Positions 1 through 7,481 of a DNA stretch of 32,125 nucleotides are shown in pieces; within the stretch, counting starts at the first letter, position 1; each line of letters opens with the position of its first letter. A program made the translations under genes and the position numbers. Location: the NCBI RefSeq assembly GCF_015207665.1, contig NZ_JADEWL010000078.1:1-32125 (forward strand), read 5' to 3'. This DNA comes from Plectonema cf. radiosum LEGE 06105. Lineage in GTDB: Bacteria > Cyanobacteriota > Cyanobacteriia > Cyanobacteriales > Nostocaceae. A model generated the notes under the pieces. The model ran no database searches. It saw only the letters and a list, made by a program, of their open reading frames with translations, and was not told the DNA's origin.

Positions 1-245
1 CATCATCCGTGCATCTGTAAGCAGTAGTTAAATACAGACAACTACCCGGAACAAATTTGATGTAGTAAACAAAAATCTTCGCGCTAAGCAATGCCATTTC
101 TGCCGAAACTCCTGGCTCCTACGTTAGCTTAGAGAGTTTATATATTCTACGTTTGGGCTTTCTTCAATAAACAACTTTGTCCTTTAATATGGAGGGTGCG
201 TTAATAATCACTACTAATGGTGATGAATTTTTCGCGTGAACAAAA

Positions 246-635
246 ATGACAAAAGATATCCAATTGTTCTCTAAAAAATATCTGACTAACGGAGATTATT
301 TGATAGCTGTTGAGCGGATTAAAATTAAACACAAATTATTCCGAGTCATTGCGTATAAATTACTAACCGGAGACACTGCAATTACGACTCGTCAAATGGC
401 GGTTTCAGTTAAGAAACCGTTCTATACTGCTCGCCAATTTATGCGAAAGATGGGAGTTGAGCCAATTCGAGTTCAAATGCCTAACCGCTCCGTCACAGAC
501 ATGATTCACATGGAAATGGTTATGGCTTTTTGGAAATCACTTAACGAATCGGGTGAAGGTAATCCACTTACAATAATCGGTCAAAAATATTTGGACGAGT
601 ATTTGATTGAATCTAAATATTTAAGTGGATTCTAG
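246..635 (+). CDS. Conserved-looking small basic protein of unknown function, first gene of the replication module
   Basis: This 129-residue protein is not recognised. It is lysine/arginine-rich and has no signal peptide or membrane segment. Residues about 45-75 (ITTRQMAVSVKKPFYTARQF) read like a helix-turn-helix, so a DNA-binding role is possible but unproven. It starts at an ATG without a clear Shine-Dalgarno sequence. It ends 80 bp before the likely start of the Rep-like gene on the same strand, so it may be a copy-number regulator or simply a passenger of the replication module. A small inverted repeat (ATCAC at 207-211, GTGAT at 220-224) lies just upstream. Confidence 0.6.
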   Translation: MTKDIQLFSKKYLTNGDYLIAVERIKIKHKLFRVIAYKLLTGDTAITTRQMAVSVKKPFYTARQFMRKMGVEPIRVQMPNRSVTDMIHMEMVMAFWKSLNESGEGNPLTIIGQKYLDEYLIESKYLSGF

Positions 636-715
636 CAAAAAGGCAAGGGGTTTTTATGAAAGACTAATCTTTTTTATTGGGACTGCCTTCAAGTAAACCA
701 AACAATTCTAGATGT

Positions 716-1633
716 ATGACACAAATACAACAAACAGCTATGAATGATAGCGCAATTTCGGGTGTGGAGCCAAACGGTTTTTACCAAACTCCAAACTCGA
801 TGGCTATCAAAGCTATTCGTAGTAAATTGACAGCTGCTGACTGGGCATTATGGTCTTATTTGCAAATGGTAGACCCTTTCGGTGACAAGATGATTGAATT
901 ACCGAAAATTCCGGAAATAGCCGAAGTCATAGGAGTAAGCTTCAGACAAATTAAACGCTCGCTTTCTCGCTTAGAAGAATTAGAACTTTATTTTTGGGAG
1001 CCTGTTTTAGTTCGCGGACAAAATTTAGCAGGTAAAAAAGCAAAAGAACTTTGTCAACAGAAAAAGACAAGTAAATTTTCTGGAAAAAATAAAATGACAG
1101 ATTTGTCCAACTCTGGACAATTTTGTCCAAACGATGACAGAATTGTCAAACTCCGGACAAATTTGTCCAACTTTGGACAGAATTGTCAAAATCGAGAGCC
1201 AGAACCTTTACCTGGCAATGGTTTCATTCCCCCTCAGACTTATTCAGACTTTATACAGACTCTCTCAGAAGGCGAGAGAGAGAATTTTTGGGAATTTTCT
1301 AAAAAGAAAACAGCTTTGTTACCAAAACCTCCACAACTACCAATGAAGTGGATTGAAGCTAACTTTGAAGAATTACGCGGACAGTGGCTCGAAACGCAAA
1401 ATCCAAAGGGTAAATATAATTTCGATGCTTTCAGCGAGCCACAGCATCAAATGTGGTACGGGCAGCTACAGGTTGTCGTGAAAAGTGCAACAGAAGGCAC
1501 AGACGATAAGAGTTTACGGCAATTTTTAAACGATGATTTTTACGAATGTTGGTTCAATTGGGCGAAATCGGCTCGTGCGGACGTGCGCGAACTTTTAGCA
1601 AAAAATCCAATTCTTGAGGAGAACTATGGCTGA
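716..1633 (+). CDS. Rep-like winged-helix replication initiator containing intragenic iterons
   Basis: Probable plasmid replication initiator. From the first possible start (TTG at 677), residues about 35-115 form a winged-helix-like domain (SKLTAADWALWSYL, then IPEIAEVIGVSFRQIKRSLSRLEEL). Residues about 140-171 are a low-complexity linker encoded by five 20-bp DNA iterons (1096-1195), and residues about 175-315 form a C-terminal domain I cannot assign. No start has a strong ribosome site; ATG 716 is chosen, with TTG 677 and ATG 740 as alternatives. The stop overlaps the ATG of the DnaB-type helicase by 8 bp, which implies translational coupling. This arrangement resembles lambda O and P22 gene 18, initiators that carry their origin inside their own gene and precede a helicase loader or helicase. 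The initiator role is inferred from context and iterons, not from a named family match. Confidence 0.65.
   Translation: MTQIQQTAMNDSAISGVEPNGFYQTPNSMAIKAIRSKLTAADWALWSYLQMVDPFGDKMIELPKIPEIAEVIGVSFRQIKRSLSRLEELELYFWEPVLVRGQNLAGKKAKELCQQKKTSKFSGKNKMTDLSNSGQFCPNDDRIVKLRTNLSNFGQNCQNREPEPLPGNGFIPPQTYSDFIQTLSEGERENFWEFSKKKTALLPKPPQLPMKWIEANFEELRGQWLETQNPKGKYNFDAFSEPQHQMWYGQLQVVVKSATEGTDDKSLRQFLNDDFYECWFNWAKSARADVRELLAKNPILEENYG
1096..1195 (+). repeat. Five tandem 20-bp iterons inside the rep-like gene; candidate origin of replication
   Basis: Five consecutive copies start at 1096, 1116, 1136, 1156 and 1176 with an exact 20-bp period. The first copy is GACAGATTTGTCCAACTCTG and the fourth GACAAATTTGTCCAACTTTG. 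Each begins with a 12-bp palindrome of the form GACA-N4-TGTC. Because 20 is not a multiple of three, the copies are read in different frames and do not give a repeated peptide, so selection appears to act on the DNA. Twenty base pairs is about two helical turns, placing all sites on one face of the helix, as expected for binding by an initiator. Confidence 0.75.
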
Positions 1634-2978
1634 AAATCTGAATTTTGCGAGTATTAACAAGCTGCCTCCACAAAATATCGAAGCAGAACAAGCGATTTTA
1701 GGCGGTATCTTGCTCGACCCGCTCGCGATCGCAAGAGTTAAAGAAATACTCGCGTGTGAAGCTTTTTATCTAGGCATCCACCGCGATATTTACACTGCTG
1801 TGTTGGAACTTGATAACTCCGGTAAGCCCACGGATATGCTCGCAGTTATAAACTGGCTGTGTGATCGCAATCAGCTTGCAAAGATTGGTGGTAGAAACCA
1901 ATTAGCGTCGCTTGTAGACCGGACGGTATCGGCAGTTAACATCGATGCCTTGGCTCAATTGGTAATGGATAAATACCATCGACGGCAATTAATCAAAGCC
2001 AGCGGCGAAATTTACGCCCTAGCGCACGACCAAACAGAAAAAATAGGTAAACAGCTATCCATCGCATTTTCAAAGGTTCTAGAGGTAAATAACAGCGCTT
2101 TTGCATCATCCTCCGAACCAACCCCCTTATCATCCATCTTGATAAATGCCTTTGAACGTATTGAAGAAAAAAGTACGGGTATATCACCAAGGGGCATTAA
2201 CACTGGATTTTATGACCTAGATGTGGTAACTGGAGGATTTAAGCCAGGAAAATTAATTACAATTGCTGGTCGTCCAGCGATGGGTAAATCATCATTTTTG
2301 GGTAATTTGGCTTTTAATATTTCCCAATTAGAACATCTGCCAACTGTAATTTTTAGTCTTGAAATGGGCAAGGAAGAATGGGGAGATAGATTTTTATCGA
2401 CTGATATGCCTATCGAATCAAGTTATTTACAAAACGGTCAAATTAGTAAATTCCAATGGGACATGATAGCGCAATCGATAAGTAAATTAAGTGAATTATC
2501 CATCTACATCGATGATTCACCCATTGTAACTCTCAATTCAATTAGTACGAAAGTTAAACGATTAATTGCAGAAAATAATCGCATTGGCATGATTGGGATT
2601 GACTATTTGCAATTAATGGAAGGGACGGATGGTGATAGTTTTAATCTGGCTTTTCAAATTGGAAAAATCACCAGAGGGTTAAAGCAATTAGCACGGGAAT
2701 GTAACACAACTGTTGTCATATTGTCACAGTTAAATCGTGGTGTGGAAGGTAGAAATAACAAACGTCCTCTGATGTCAGATTTAAGAGAATCGGGACGAAT
2801 TGAGGAAGATTCGGATTTAGTATTGCTGCTTTATCGGGATGAATATTACCACCACGATACGGTTGATCGAGGTATTGCAGAGTTAATTGTTGCCAAAAAT
2901 AGGGGTGGACCTACAGGAATAATAAAACTGCTGTTTGATGCACAGTTTACTTGTTTTAAAAATTTGGTACCACAGTAG
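1626..2978 (+). CDS. dnaB: Replicative DNA helicase, DnaB family
   Basis: Hexameric 5'-3' replicative helicase, 450 residues, close to normal family length. The N-terminal DnaB domain begins at LPPQNIEAEQAILGGILLDP. The RecA-like ATPase domain has Walker A GRPAMGKSS at residues 215-223, a Walker B region ending in GIDYLQLM, and the late motif SDLRESGRIEEDSDLVLLLYR-like stretch typical of DnaB near residue 390. The start is ATG 1626, preceded by GAGGAG; the upstream TTG at 1614 in the same frame is less likely. It overlaps the Rep-like gene, so the plasmid probably supplies its own helicase to its own origin. It is likely plasmid-borne rather than the chromosomal housekeeping copy, judging from its neighbours. 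Confidence 0.95.
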   Translation: MAENLNFASINKLPPQNIEAEQAILGGILLDPLAIARVKEILACEAFYLGIHRDIYTAVLELDNSGKPTDMLAVINWLCDRNQLAKIGGRNQLASLVDRTVSAVNIDALAQLVMDKYHRRQLIKASGEIYALAHDQTEKIGKQLSIAFSKVLEVNNSAFASSSEPTPLSSILINAFERIEEKSTGISPRGINTGFYDLDVVTGGFKPGKLITIAGRPAMGKSSFLGNLAFNISQLEHLPTVIFSLEMGKEEWGDRFLSTDMPIESSYLQNGQISKFQWDMIAQSISKLSELSIYIDDSPIVTLNSISTKVKRLIAENNRIGMIGIDYLQLMEGTDGDSFNLAFQIGKITRGLKQLARECNTTVVILSQLNRGVEGRNNKRPLMSDLRESGRIEEDSDLVLLLYRDEYYHHDTVDRGIAELIVAKNRGGPTGIIKLLFDAQFTCFKNLVPQ

Positions 2979-2980
2979 AG

Positions 2981-3008
2981 GGCAGTCGGCAGTCGGCAAT
3001 CGGCAGTA
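2981..3008 (+). repeat. Heptanucleotide tandem repeat (GGCAGTC)x4, cyanobacterial STRR type
   Basis: Four contiguous 7-bp units, GGCAGTC, GGCAGTC, GGCAATC and GGCAGTA, lie directly after the dnaB stop. Short tandemly repeated repetitive sequences of 7 bp are a known feature of heterocystous cyanobacterial genomes. No function is evident. Confidence 0.8.
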
Positions 3009-3095
3009 GGAAGAAATATTAAGACTTAGATAATTGGTATTCTTTCCTTATTTTTCATGAGGAATGCCTTCTAAATTAATGTAGGAGTGTAAAAA

Positions 3096-4256
3096 ATGAC
3101 GATGATTTTTAATACCGATCAATATCAGCAACCATTTCAACAAAGTTATGAAGGCGATTGGGATGGTGTTAAATATGACCCTACTTGGGACGAACCCGAC
3201 GATATTCCCGAAATTCCACAAAACGAAGTTTCCACACTGACTATTGACCCTGAGTTTAAAAATTTAATTCCTCCTCTATCGACTGAAGAAAAATCACAGT
3301 TGGAAGCAAATTTAAAGGAATTTGGTTGTCTTGACCCGTTAATCGTGTGGCAACATCATAATATTTTACTCGATGGTCACAACCGTTATGAAATATGCGC
3401 CCGCGAGCATATACTTTACAAAGTTGTGGAAATTGAAATTGCTTCAAGAGAAGCTGCTATTTGCTGGATTGCGAATAATCAACTGGGTAGGCGCAATATT
3501 ACACCTGAAGTTGGCAGCTACTTACGAGGTAAACGATATCTCAATTTGAAAGGCGATCGCAATCACAATCTGAAGCAGAATTCACCGAACGGAAATAATT
3601 TCCTATCGGTAGATGTGGCTCAAAGTTTGGCTAAAGAGTACAAAGTTACTGATAGAACTATTCGTAACGATGCTCAGTTTACGAATGCATTGGATACCTT
3701 AGCGCAATCGCTGGGTGAAGAACTCAAGCACTCTATCTTAGCTCGTAATAGTGGGCTGACAAAAAAGGATATTTTATCGCTTGCGAAAGTTGTTGATCAA
3801 GAAAGAAAAGAATCGGCACAAAAATTACTCCATAGTAAGCAAAATAAATCTGATATAGTCCGGCAAATAAAGGATAAGCAGCGCGTACTTAATCCACATC
3901 ATGTTGGTGAGGTGTGTCGAATTATGCCAAAATATGAACCGGATTTAAGACAATTCTCTGGGTGTTGGTGCATTGTTTGTCAGATAAATCCTCATAGTTG
4001 CAGTATTAAAACCTGGAAAGTTGATTTGGAAACTGTTAAACCAGAGCATTTAGAAAGAGCTTATGCAGCGAGTGAAGATGCAGCTTCCCAAAATTGCATT
4101 CGGCTCAGACATATAGTCAGTAAAGTTGAATCAGATTACGAACCGACTCATGCAGCAGTACTAGAAGTGTTGGGAAAGGTTCATGACCCATCTAGCTTAA
4201 CACCTAAGCAGGAGCGAATATTGGCTTTTCTTGAAGCAGAGTATTCAATCAGTTGA
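3096..4256 (+). CDS. ParB/Srx-fold domain protein (plasmid partition or regulation)
   Basis: 386 residues. After an acidic N-terminal tail (residues 1-45), residues about 48-130 match the ParB N-terminal domain: IPPLSTEEKSQLEANLKEFG, the phosphate-binding-type motif LLDGHNRYEIC at 91-101, then WIANNQLGRRNITPEVGSYLRGKRY at about 124-148. An HTH-like segment follows at about 175-195 (AQSLAKEYKVTDRTIRND). The C-terminal half has cysteine/histidine residues (WCIVCQINPHSCS) I cannot assign. ATG 3096 is preceded by TAGGAG. No ParA gene is adjacent; the only ParA-like ATPase lies about 4.5 kb downstream. It could be a centromere-binding protein, a copy-control regulator or a ParB-like nuclease. Confidence 0.85.
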   Translation: MTMIFNTDQYQQPFQQSYEGDWDGVKYDPTWDEPDDIPEIPQNEVSTLTIDPEFKNLIPPLSTEEKSQLEANLKEFGCLDPLIVWQHHNILLDGHNRYEICAREHILYKVVEIEIASREAAICWIANNQLGRRNITPEVGSYLRGKRYLNLKGDRNHNLKQNSPNGNNFLSVDVAQSLAKEYKVTDRTIRNDAQFTNALDTLAQSLGEELKHSILARNSGLTKKDILSLAKVVDQERKESAQKLLHSKQNKSDIVRQIKDKQRVLNPHHVGEVCRIMPKYEPDLRQFSGCWCIVCQINPHSCSIKTWKVDLETVKPEHLERAYAASEDAASQNCIRLRHIVSKVESDYEPTHAAVLEVLGKVHDPSSLTPKQERILAFLEAEYSIS

Positions 4257-4281
4257 AAGGTAGTAAAACTAAGGCGTTAAA

Positions 4282-4330
4282 GAGTATTGGACTCGGTTGT
4301 CATATTTTCTTAGCAACCGATGAAATACTC
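4282..4330. terminator. Imperfect hairpin between convergent genes, possible bidirectional terminator
   Basis: GAGTATT (4282-4288) pairs with AATACTC (4324-4330), and CGGTTG (4294-4299) with CAACCG (4314-4319), giving a two-part stem with a small internal loop. It lies between the ends of the ParB-like gene (+) and the relaxase (-), where a shared terminator would be expected. There is no strong U-tract, so the call is tentative. Confidence 0.35.
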
Positions 4331-4359
4331 CACAAATATGGCAATTTGGGGAGTTCAAT

Positions 4360-5296
4360 TTAATCAAATTCTATTTGGGTATTTTTGGAACGTATATTCC
4401 CGTTGACTTTCGTATGATTTGCTTCATTTTGCTGTTTATTATCTTTAGTCTCGTGTCGAGTTAACATCAAAGCACCGTATTCTAGGTCGAATTTAACACC
4501 TCGCATTGCTAACCCCTTGAGAGTACAAGCTTTACTATTCCTACCTAATTTACCTCCAGCAAACGCAACACCATCTGTGGAATAGGAAATACCTTGAAGA
4601 ACACCCTCTGAATTGAATTTCAATGATGTTTCTACATCTACTATTTTTAACTTTTTAATAAATTCAGCAAAACTCACTCCTGGTTGAATCGCAGTTTCTA
4701 TTGCATCTTGAATTTTCCCAACTGCACTTTTGTCCGCTGGTTTATCCCGTAATCCCAACTCAAATTCTTGGTTTTCTCGAAACATTCGTCGCTTTTGTCC
4801 GGTAGTTGGTGCTGTACGGTCAACTTCACAAGAATTTGGTACGGGGGTAAGGTTAAATTGTATTTCTAAATTTCTCAAAACCTTTTCTAAGCGTCGTTTA
4901 TCGTACCAATCGGATACACATTCACCATCAATATTGATACGACTTGCGGCAATATGTAGGTGAAAATGATTGCAGTCATTATGAGATGCTGCAAAATAAA
5001 GGTTTTTCTCAAACCCCATTCCCAAAAGCGTTTCTTCGACAATTTCTTCCAATTCCTCGTCAAGAGGTTTTTCATGAAATAGGAAGCTAATGCTAACGTG
5101 ACTAACTGGCGATACCTGCGGTGAGCTTCGCTTAACGCACTCTCGGATTCAACTGCTGTGTTGCACAAAGTTGTCTGTAAAAGTCTTGGGGTGTTTCTCC
5201 TGCAAGGTTTGTGCAAATTAACTCAGCTTGTTCTTTTTCAAGGATGTATTTGGTAAGTCCTGTAAAGCTTTTACCTTTTTTTATCTTGCCAATCAT
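4360..5296 (-). pseudogene. MobA/VirD2-type relaxase, frameshifted by a palindromic repeat
   Basis: Relaxases nick oriT and lead the strand during plasmid transfer. The true N-terminus starts at ATG 5296 (MIGKIKKGKSFTGLTKYILE), inside the end of the MobC-like gene, and continues through LICTNLAGETPQDFYRQL to a TAA at 5132-5134. The rest lies in another frame: PVSHVSISFLFHEKPLDEE, then the metal-binding motif HNDCNHFHLHIAASRIN and a basic C-terminal region ending at 4360. The two frames join at a repeat at 5109-5140. Removing the 28 nt 5110-5137 would restore one frame of roughly 300 codons. Both halves carry recognisable relaxase motifs, so the identity is firm. The gene is probably inactive, unless the second half is translated separately from a start near TTG 5052. 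Confidence 0.9.
5109..5140 (-). repeat. Short dispersed palindromic repeat inserted in the relaxase gene
   Basis: Read on the minus strand this is GTGCGTTAAGCGAAGC followed by TCACCGCAGGTATCGC, with a small ACC-GCA-GGT stem near the end. It resembles the short repeats scattered through Nostoc genomes and shares the GCG-start and TATCGC-end layout with the elements at 7467-7502 and 8520-8554. It lies exactly where the relaxase changes frame. Confidence 0.7.
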
Positions 5297-5666
5297 CGTT
5301 TTTTTCTAATTCATCGTCTGTTGCTTCGTCGCTTTCTAAAAGTAAAAATAGGCGTAATTTAGAAATCTGTGTTGCCAATTCTTTAAAAGGAATATGGTCA
5401 ATCGGTGGTGGAATCAAGCCGCTGGTAATAGCATCATCTTGAATGGCGGCTATTTGACTAATATCTTCGCTGATTTTTAATAACTGCCAATAGCATTTCC
5501 AGTTAACTTGGGGAATACTTTTGATACGACATCCTGCCATTCTCCGTCTAACGAGTTCTGCTTTGCTGATACCGTTAGATTCCGCTAACGCTTGCCAATG
5601 CTCATTTTGTTCGGGAGTCAGTAGCATTTCAAATCGGACTGTATGTTGTTTTTGTTTAGCTGGCAT
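5271..5666 (-). CDS. MobC-like relaxosome accessory protein
   Basis: 131 residues. The N-terminal part (VRFEMLLTPEQNEHWQALAE, then SNGISKAELVRRRMAG) matches the ribbon-helix-helix layout of MobC/MbeC-type mobilization proteins, which bind oriT and help the relaxase open the strand. The C-terminal half is helical and acidic. It begins at ATG 5666 and its end overlaps the true relaxase start (5296) by 26 bp, a standard mob operon arrangement that supports both calls. It is intact although its partner is broken. Confidence 0.8.
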   Translation of the reverse strand: MPAKQKQHTVRFEMLLTPEQNEHWQALAESNGISKAELVRRRMAGCRIKSIPQVNWKCYWQLLKISEDISQIAAIQDDAITSGLIPPPIDHIPFKELATQISKLRLFLLLESDEATDDELEKNDDWQDKKR

Positions 5667-5760
5667 TGTAATGGTTAAGTACTATGTTTAAAAAGCGACG
5701 CAAGTTTTTTTAAGTTGGGTTACTTCTGTCATGATGTAATTACATCACGTACATACATTC
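5667..5760. promoter_or_regulatory. Divergent intergenic region between mobC-like and abrB-like genes; candidate oriT and promoters
   Basis: 94 bp separate the two divergent genes. It holds a T-run (5704-5711) beside a short AAGT/AAGT-containing stretch, and the perfect palindrome described at 5732-5747. Mobilizable plasmids commonly place oriT just upstream of mobC, so this is the natural candidate, but no known nic consensus was recognised. Confidence 0.3.
5732..5747. promoter_or_regulatory. Perfect 16-bp palindrome, probable operator
   Basis: TGATGTAATTACATCA is a perfect inverted repeat ending 13 bp before the ATG of the AbrB-like gene, in the space where no ribosome site is visible. Antitoxin-like AbrB/MazE proteins usually bind palindromes overlapping their own promoter, so autoregulation is the simplest reading. 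Binding by the MobC-like ribbon-helix-helix protein is the alternative. Confidence 0.6.
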
Positions 5761-6078
5761 ATGAGTAACTCCTACAAAATTCGCAGTACTAAATTTGGGA
5801 ACAGTGGAGGGTTTCGCTTGCCTGCTGATTTTTACCGCGAACATCCTCAGTTTAGCAATGCTTCGGGTTGGATAGAAGTGTTGTCCCCTGATACTGCGAT
5901 CGTTAAGATTATTCCCGATGTCGTAGATGAAGATTCGGAAGAAGATTCGCTGATGATGCGGCTGTTTCTAGATTTTGCGATAACAGAAGCATTGAAAGAT
6001 AATACGTTACAACCTTATACAGATGAGATGTCTAAAACTGCTCGCGAATTGATTGAGGGTGTGGAATTAGATTCCTAG
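5761..6078 (+). CDS. AbrB/MazE-like swapped-hairpin DNA-binding protein (possible antitoxin)
   Basis: 105 residues. The N-terminal stretch SYKIRSTKFGNSGGFRLPAD resembles the swapped-hairpin AbrB/MazE fold (basic strand, G-N-S-G, then a hydrophobic LP). The remainder is acidic (VVDEDSEEDS) and helical, as in antitoxins whose tail binds a toxin. ATG 5761 has no Shine-Dalgarno sequence, so the message may be leaderless, with the palindrome at 5732-5747 close to its promoter. The gene downstream is degraded (6128-6325), so this may be an orphan antitoxin or a simple regulator. Confidence 0.6.
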   Translation: MSNSYKIRSTKFGNSGGFRLPADFYREHPQFSNASGWIEVLSPDTAIVKIIPDVVDEDSEEDSLMMRLFLDFAITEALKDNTLQPYTDEMSKTARELIEGVELDS

Positions 6079-6127
6079 TAAGATGAGTAAGTTTATCAGT
6101 AATGGTTGAGAAATTTATTTTCACCTT

Positions 6128-6325
6128 CAGTTATTTGGAGTTCAGTCTCAAGAATTATTAAATCGGGTTGCCGGTTGACGCGAGAAACTGCCAGAAGCTG
6201 AGTTCAAAACCCATGCAACTGTCAAGCTTTTACTAAGATTGTAGAACGGGGGACTTTTCCTTCTGAGCTTAGATGAATTGATTGCACAACCAGAAAAAAG
6301 CCTGGATGAACCAGAGCCTAATTAA
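6128..6325 (+). pseudogene. Degraded small gene, possibly a toxin partner of the AbrB-like protein
   Basis: Three short protein-like stretches occur in successive frames on the plus strand: QLFGVQSQELLNRVA (6128-6172), KLPEAEFKTHATVKLLL (from 6185, stop at 6242-6244) and LDELIAQPEKSLDEPEPN (stop 6323-6325). They read as one gene with frameshifts and a central deletion. The position after an AbrB-like gene and the vague similarity of the pieces to YhaV-type toxins suggest a lost toxin. The identity is an inference. Confidence 0.35.
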
Positions 6326-6614
6326 GAAGTATTCTCCTAAAGAATAAATACGTATACCACCACTGCTTGCTCCCCCAGACAGCAAGCGCAAGAAAGAAAA
6401 ACGCTGCAAAACCCAAAGTAGGGAGAGTAGAGGGAATATTTATCCATTCACTGGATGGCTGACACTTTTACCCTAGCAAATCCCTCCTCTAACCAATAGT
6501 CAATAGTGATGAACCGCACCCTTCGGGTGATAGAACAAGTAACGACTTTAGTTATATCCTCACCCGGATTTCTAATTGCTACCCTAATAGAGATACTGTG
6601 TGGGGAAATTACTT
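6326..6614 (+). other. Non-coding region upstream of the ParM-like gene
   Basis: No gene is seen. It holds a 7-bp stem hairpin (GCTTGCT 6365-6371, AGCAAGC 6381-6387) and a small ACCC-TTC-GGGT stem (6518-6528) of the kind found in the dispersed repeats. In actin-based partition loci the centromere and promoter lie upstream of the actin gene, but no tandem direct repeats were found here. Confidence 0.4.
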
Positions 6615-7481
6615 ATGGGTAGATTAAATAATCTTGCATACCCCGAAGTTACTCTGACTATAGATTTTGGTGGAAGCGGTACCAAAGGTATAGTGCAGAT
6701 TCGCGGTGGTAAACCAACAGCATTCTGGATAGAAGCTGCTGTAATCGAAGTTCCTTACACCTCTTTAGCTTTTCAAACTCGTAATTTGGGGAATGCTTAT
6801 CCCCAAAACACCGCTTGGGTCGGAGTTGGTGAAGATTATCGAGCAGTAGGTTACTTGGCACGGAGCATCTACAGTGCGACACCGAGACTAAAACCGCGCA
6901 AGTATGAACTGGCATTATATAAAACTCTGGCTGCTATATGGGTGATAAAACAGAAATTCAAGTTATCCGACTCATTCGACATTTCTCTGGCATTACTTTT
7001 ACCACCGGGAGAATTTGAAGATTCAGCGTTACTCAAACCGATGCTCAAGGAGGCTTTGACCCAATTCGATACACCAACCAAGAAGATTAATGCCAACTTA
7101 GTAGGTTACGAGTGTTTTCCAGAAAGCGGTGGAATTTATGCGATGTACTGCAAAAACACGGGTGAAGCAATAAGGCGTAAAGTCATTGCCTTAGTCATGT
7201 TGGGATATCGGAATGCCTCGGTAATCATATCTCGTCGTGGTATTTTGAATCGCGGTAAAACAGCCAAGTTGGGCATGACGAAAATGGTTGATTTAGTGAT
7301 TGAAGGTACATCAGGGTTGGAAGCAGAAGAATTGATTGAAGCGATTGTTGCAGCTGGTGATGAACCGAAAGCCCAGCATTTCTATCATTTGTGTAGTTCC
7401 AACAGTACAAAAGATGCTCAAATTGAAAAGATTATATCTGTTGTAAATTCGTCTAGAGCAGAATATGCGTTCACGAAGTGA
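6615..7481 (+). CDS. ParM-like actin-type segregation ATPase, N-terminal part ended by an in-frame TGA
   Basis: Bacterial actins of the ParM/StbA group polymerize to push plasmid copies apart. Phosphate-1 motif TIDFGGSGTKG lies near residues 16-26, a phosphate-2-like segment ALVMLGYRNASVIISRRG near 193-210, and VDLVIEGTSGLEAEEL follows. ATG 6615 is preceded by GGGGA; GTG 6600 in frame is an alternative. The frame ends at TGA 7479-7481, which lies inside a palindromic repeat. The frame beyond the stop, read in phase, is the missing C-terminal part (7503-7763). Without the stop the protein would have about 382 residues. The N-terminal piece alone lacks the adenosine motif and would not be expected to bind ATP normally. 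Confidence 0.8.
   Translation: MGRLNNLAYPEVTLTIDFGGSGTKGIVQIRGGKPTAFWIEAAVIEVPYTSLAFQTRNLGNAYPQNTAWVGVGEDYRAVGYLARSIYSATPRLKPRKYELALYKTLAAIWVIKQKFKLSDSFDISLALLLPPGEFEDSALLKPMLKEALTQFDTPTKKINANLVGYECFPESGGIYAMYCKNTGEAIRRKVIALVMLGYRNASVIISRRGILNRGKTAKLGMTKMVDLVIEGTSGLEAEELIEAIVAAGDEPKAQHFYHLCSSNSTKDAQIEKIISVVNSSRAEYAFTK

Noticed and set aside
207-224. ATCAC...GTGAT inverted repeat before the first gene
   Set aside because: Only 5-bp arms; could be chance in AT-rich DNA.
189-239. 16-codon ORF (MEGALIITTNGDEFFA) upstream of the first gene
   Set aside because: No ribosome site and no recognisable protein; too short to support as a gene.
1134-1346. 70-codon ORF in another frame over the iterons
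   Set aside because: It overlaps the Rep-like gene and owes its first residues to the iterons; a shadow frame.
4887-5216. Minus-strand 109-residue ORF over the relaxase junction
   Set aside because: It is out of phase with both relaxase halves, whose motifs lie in the other two frames; not a gene.
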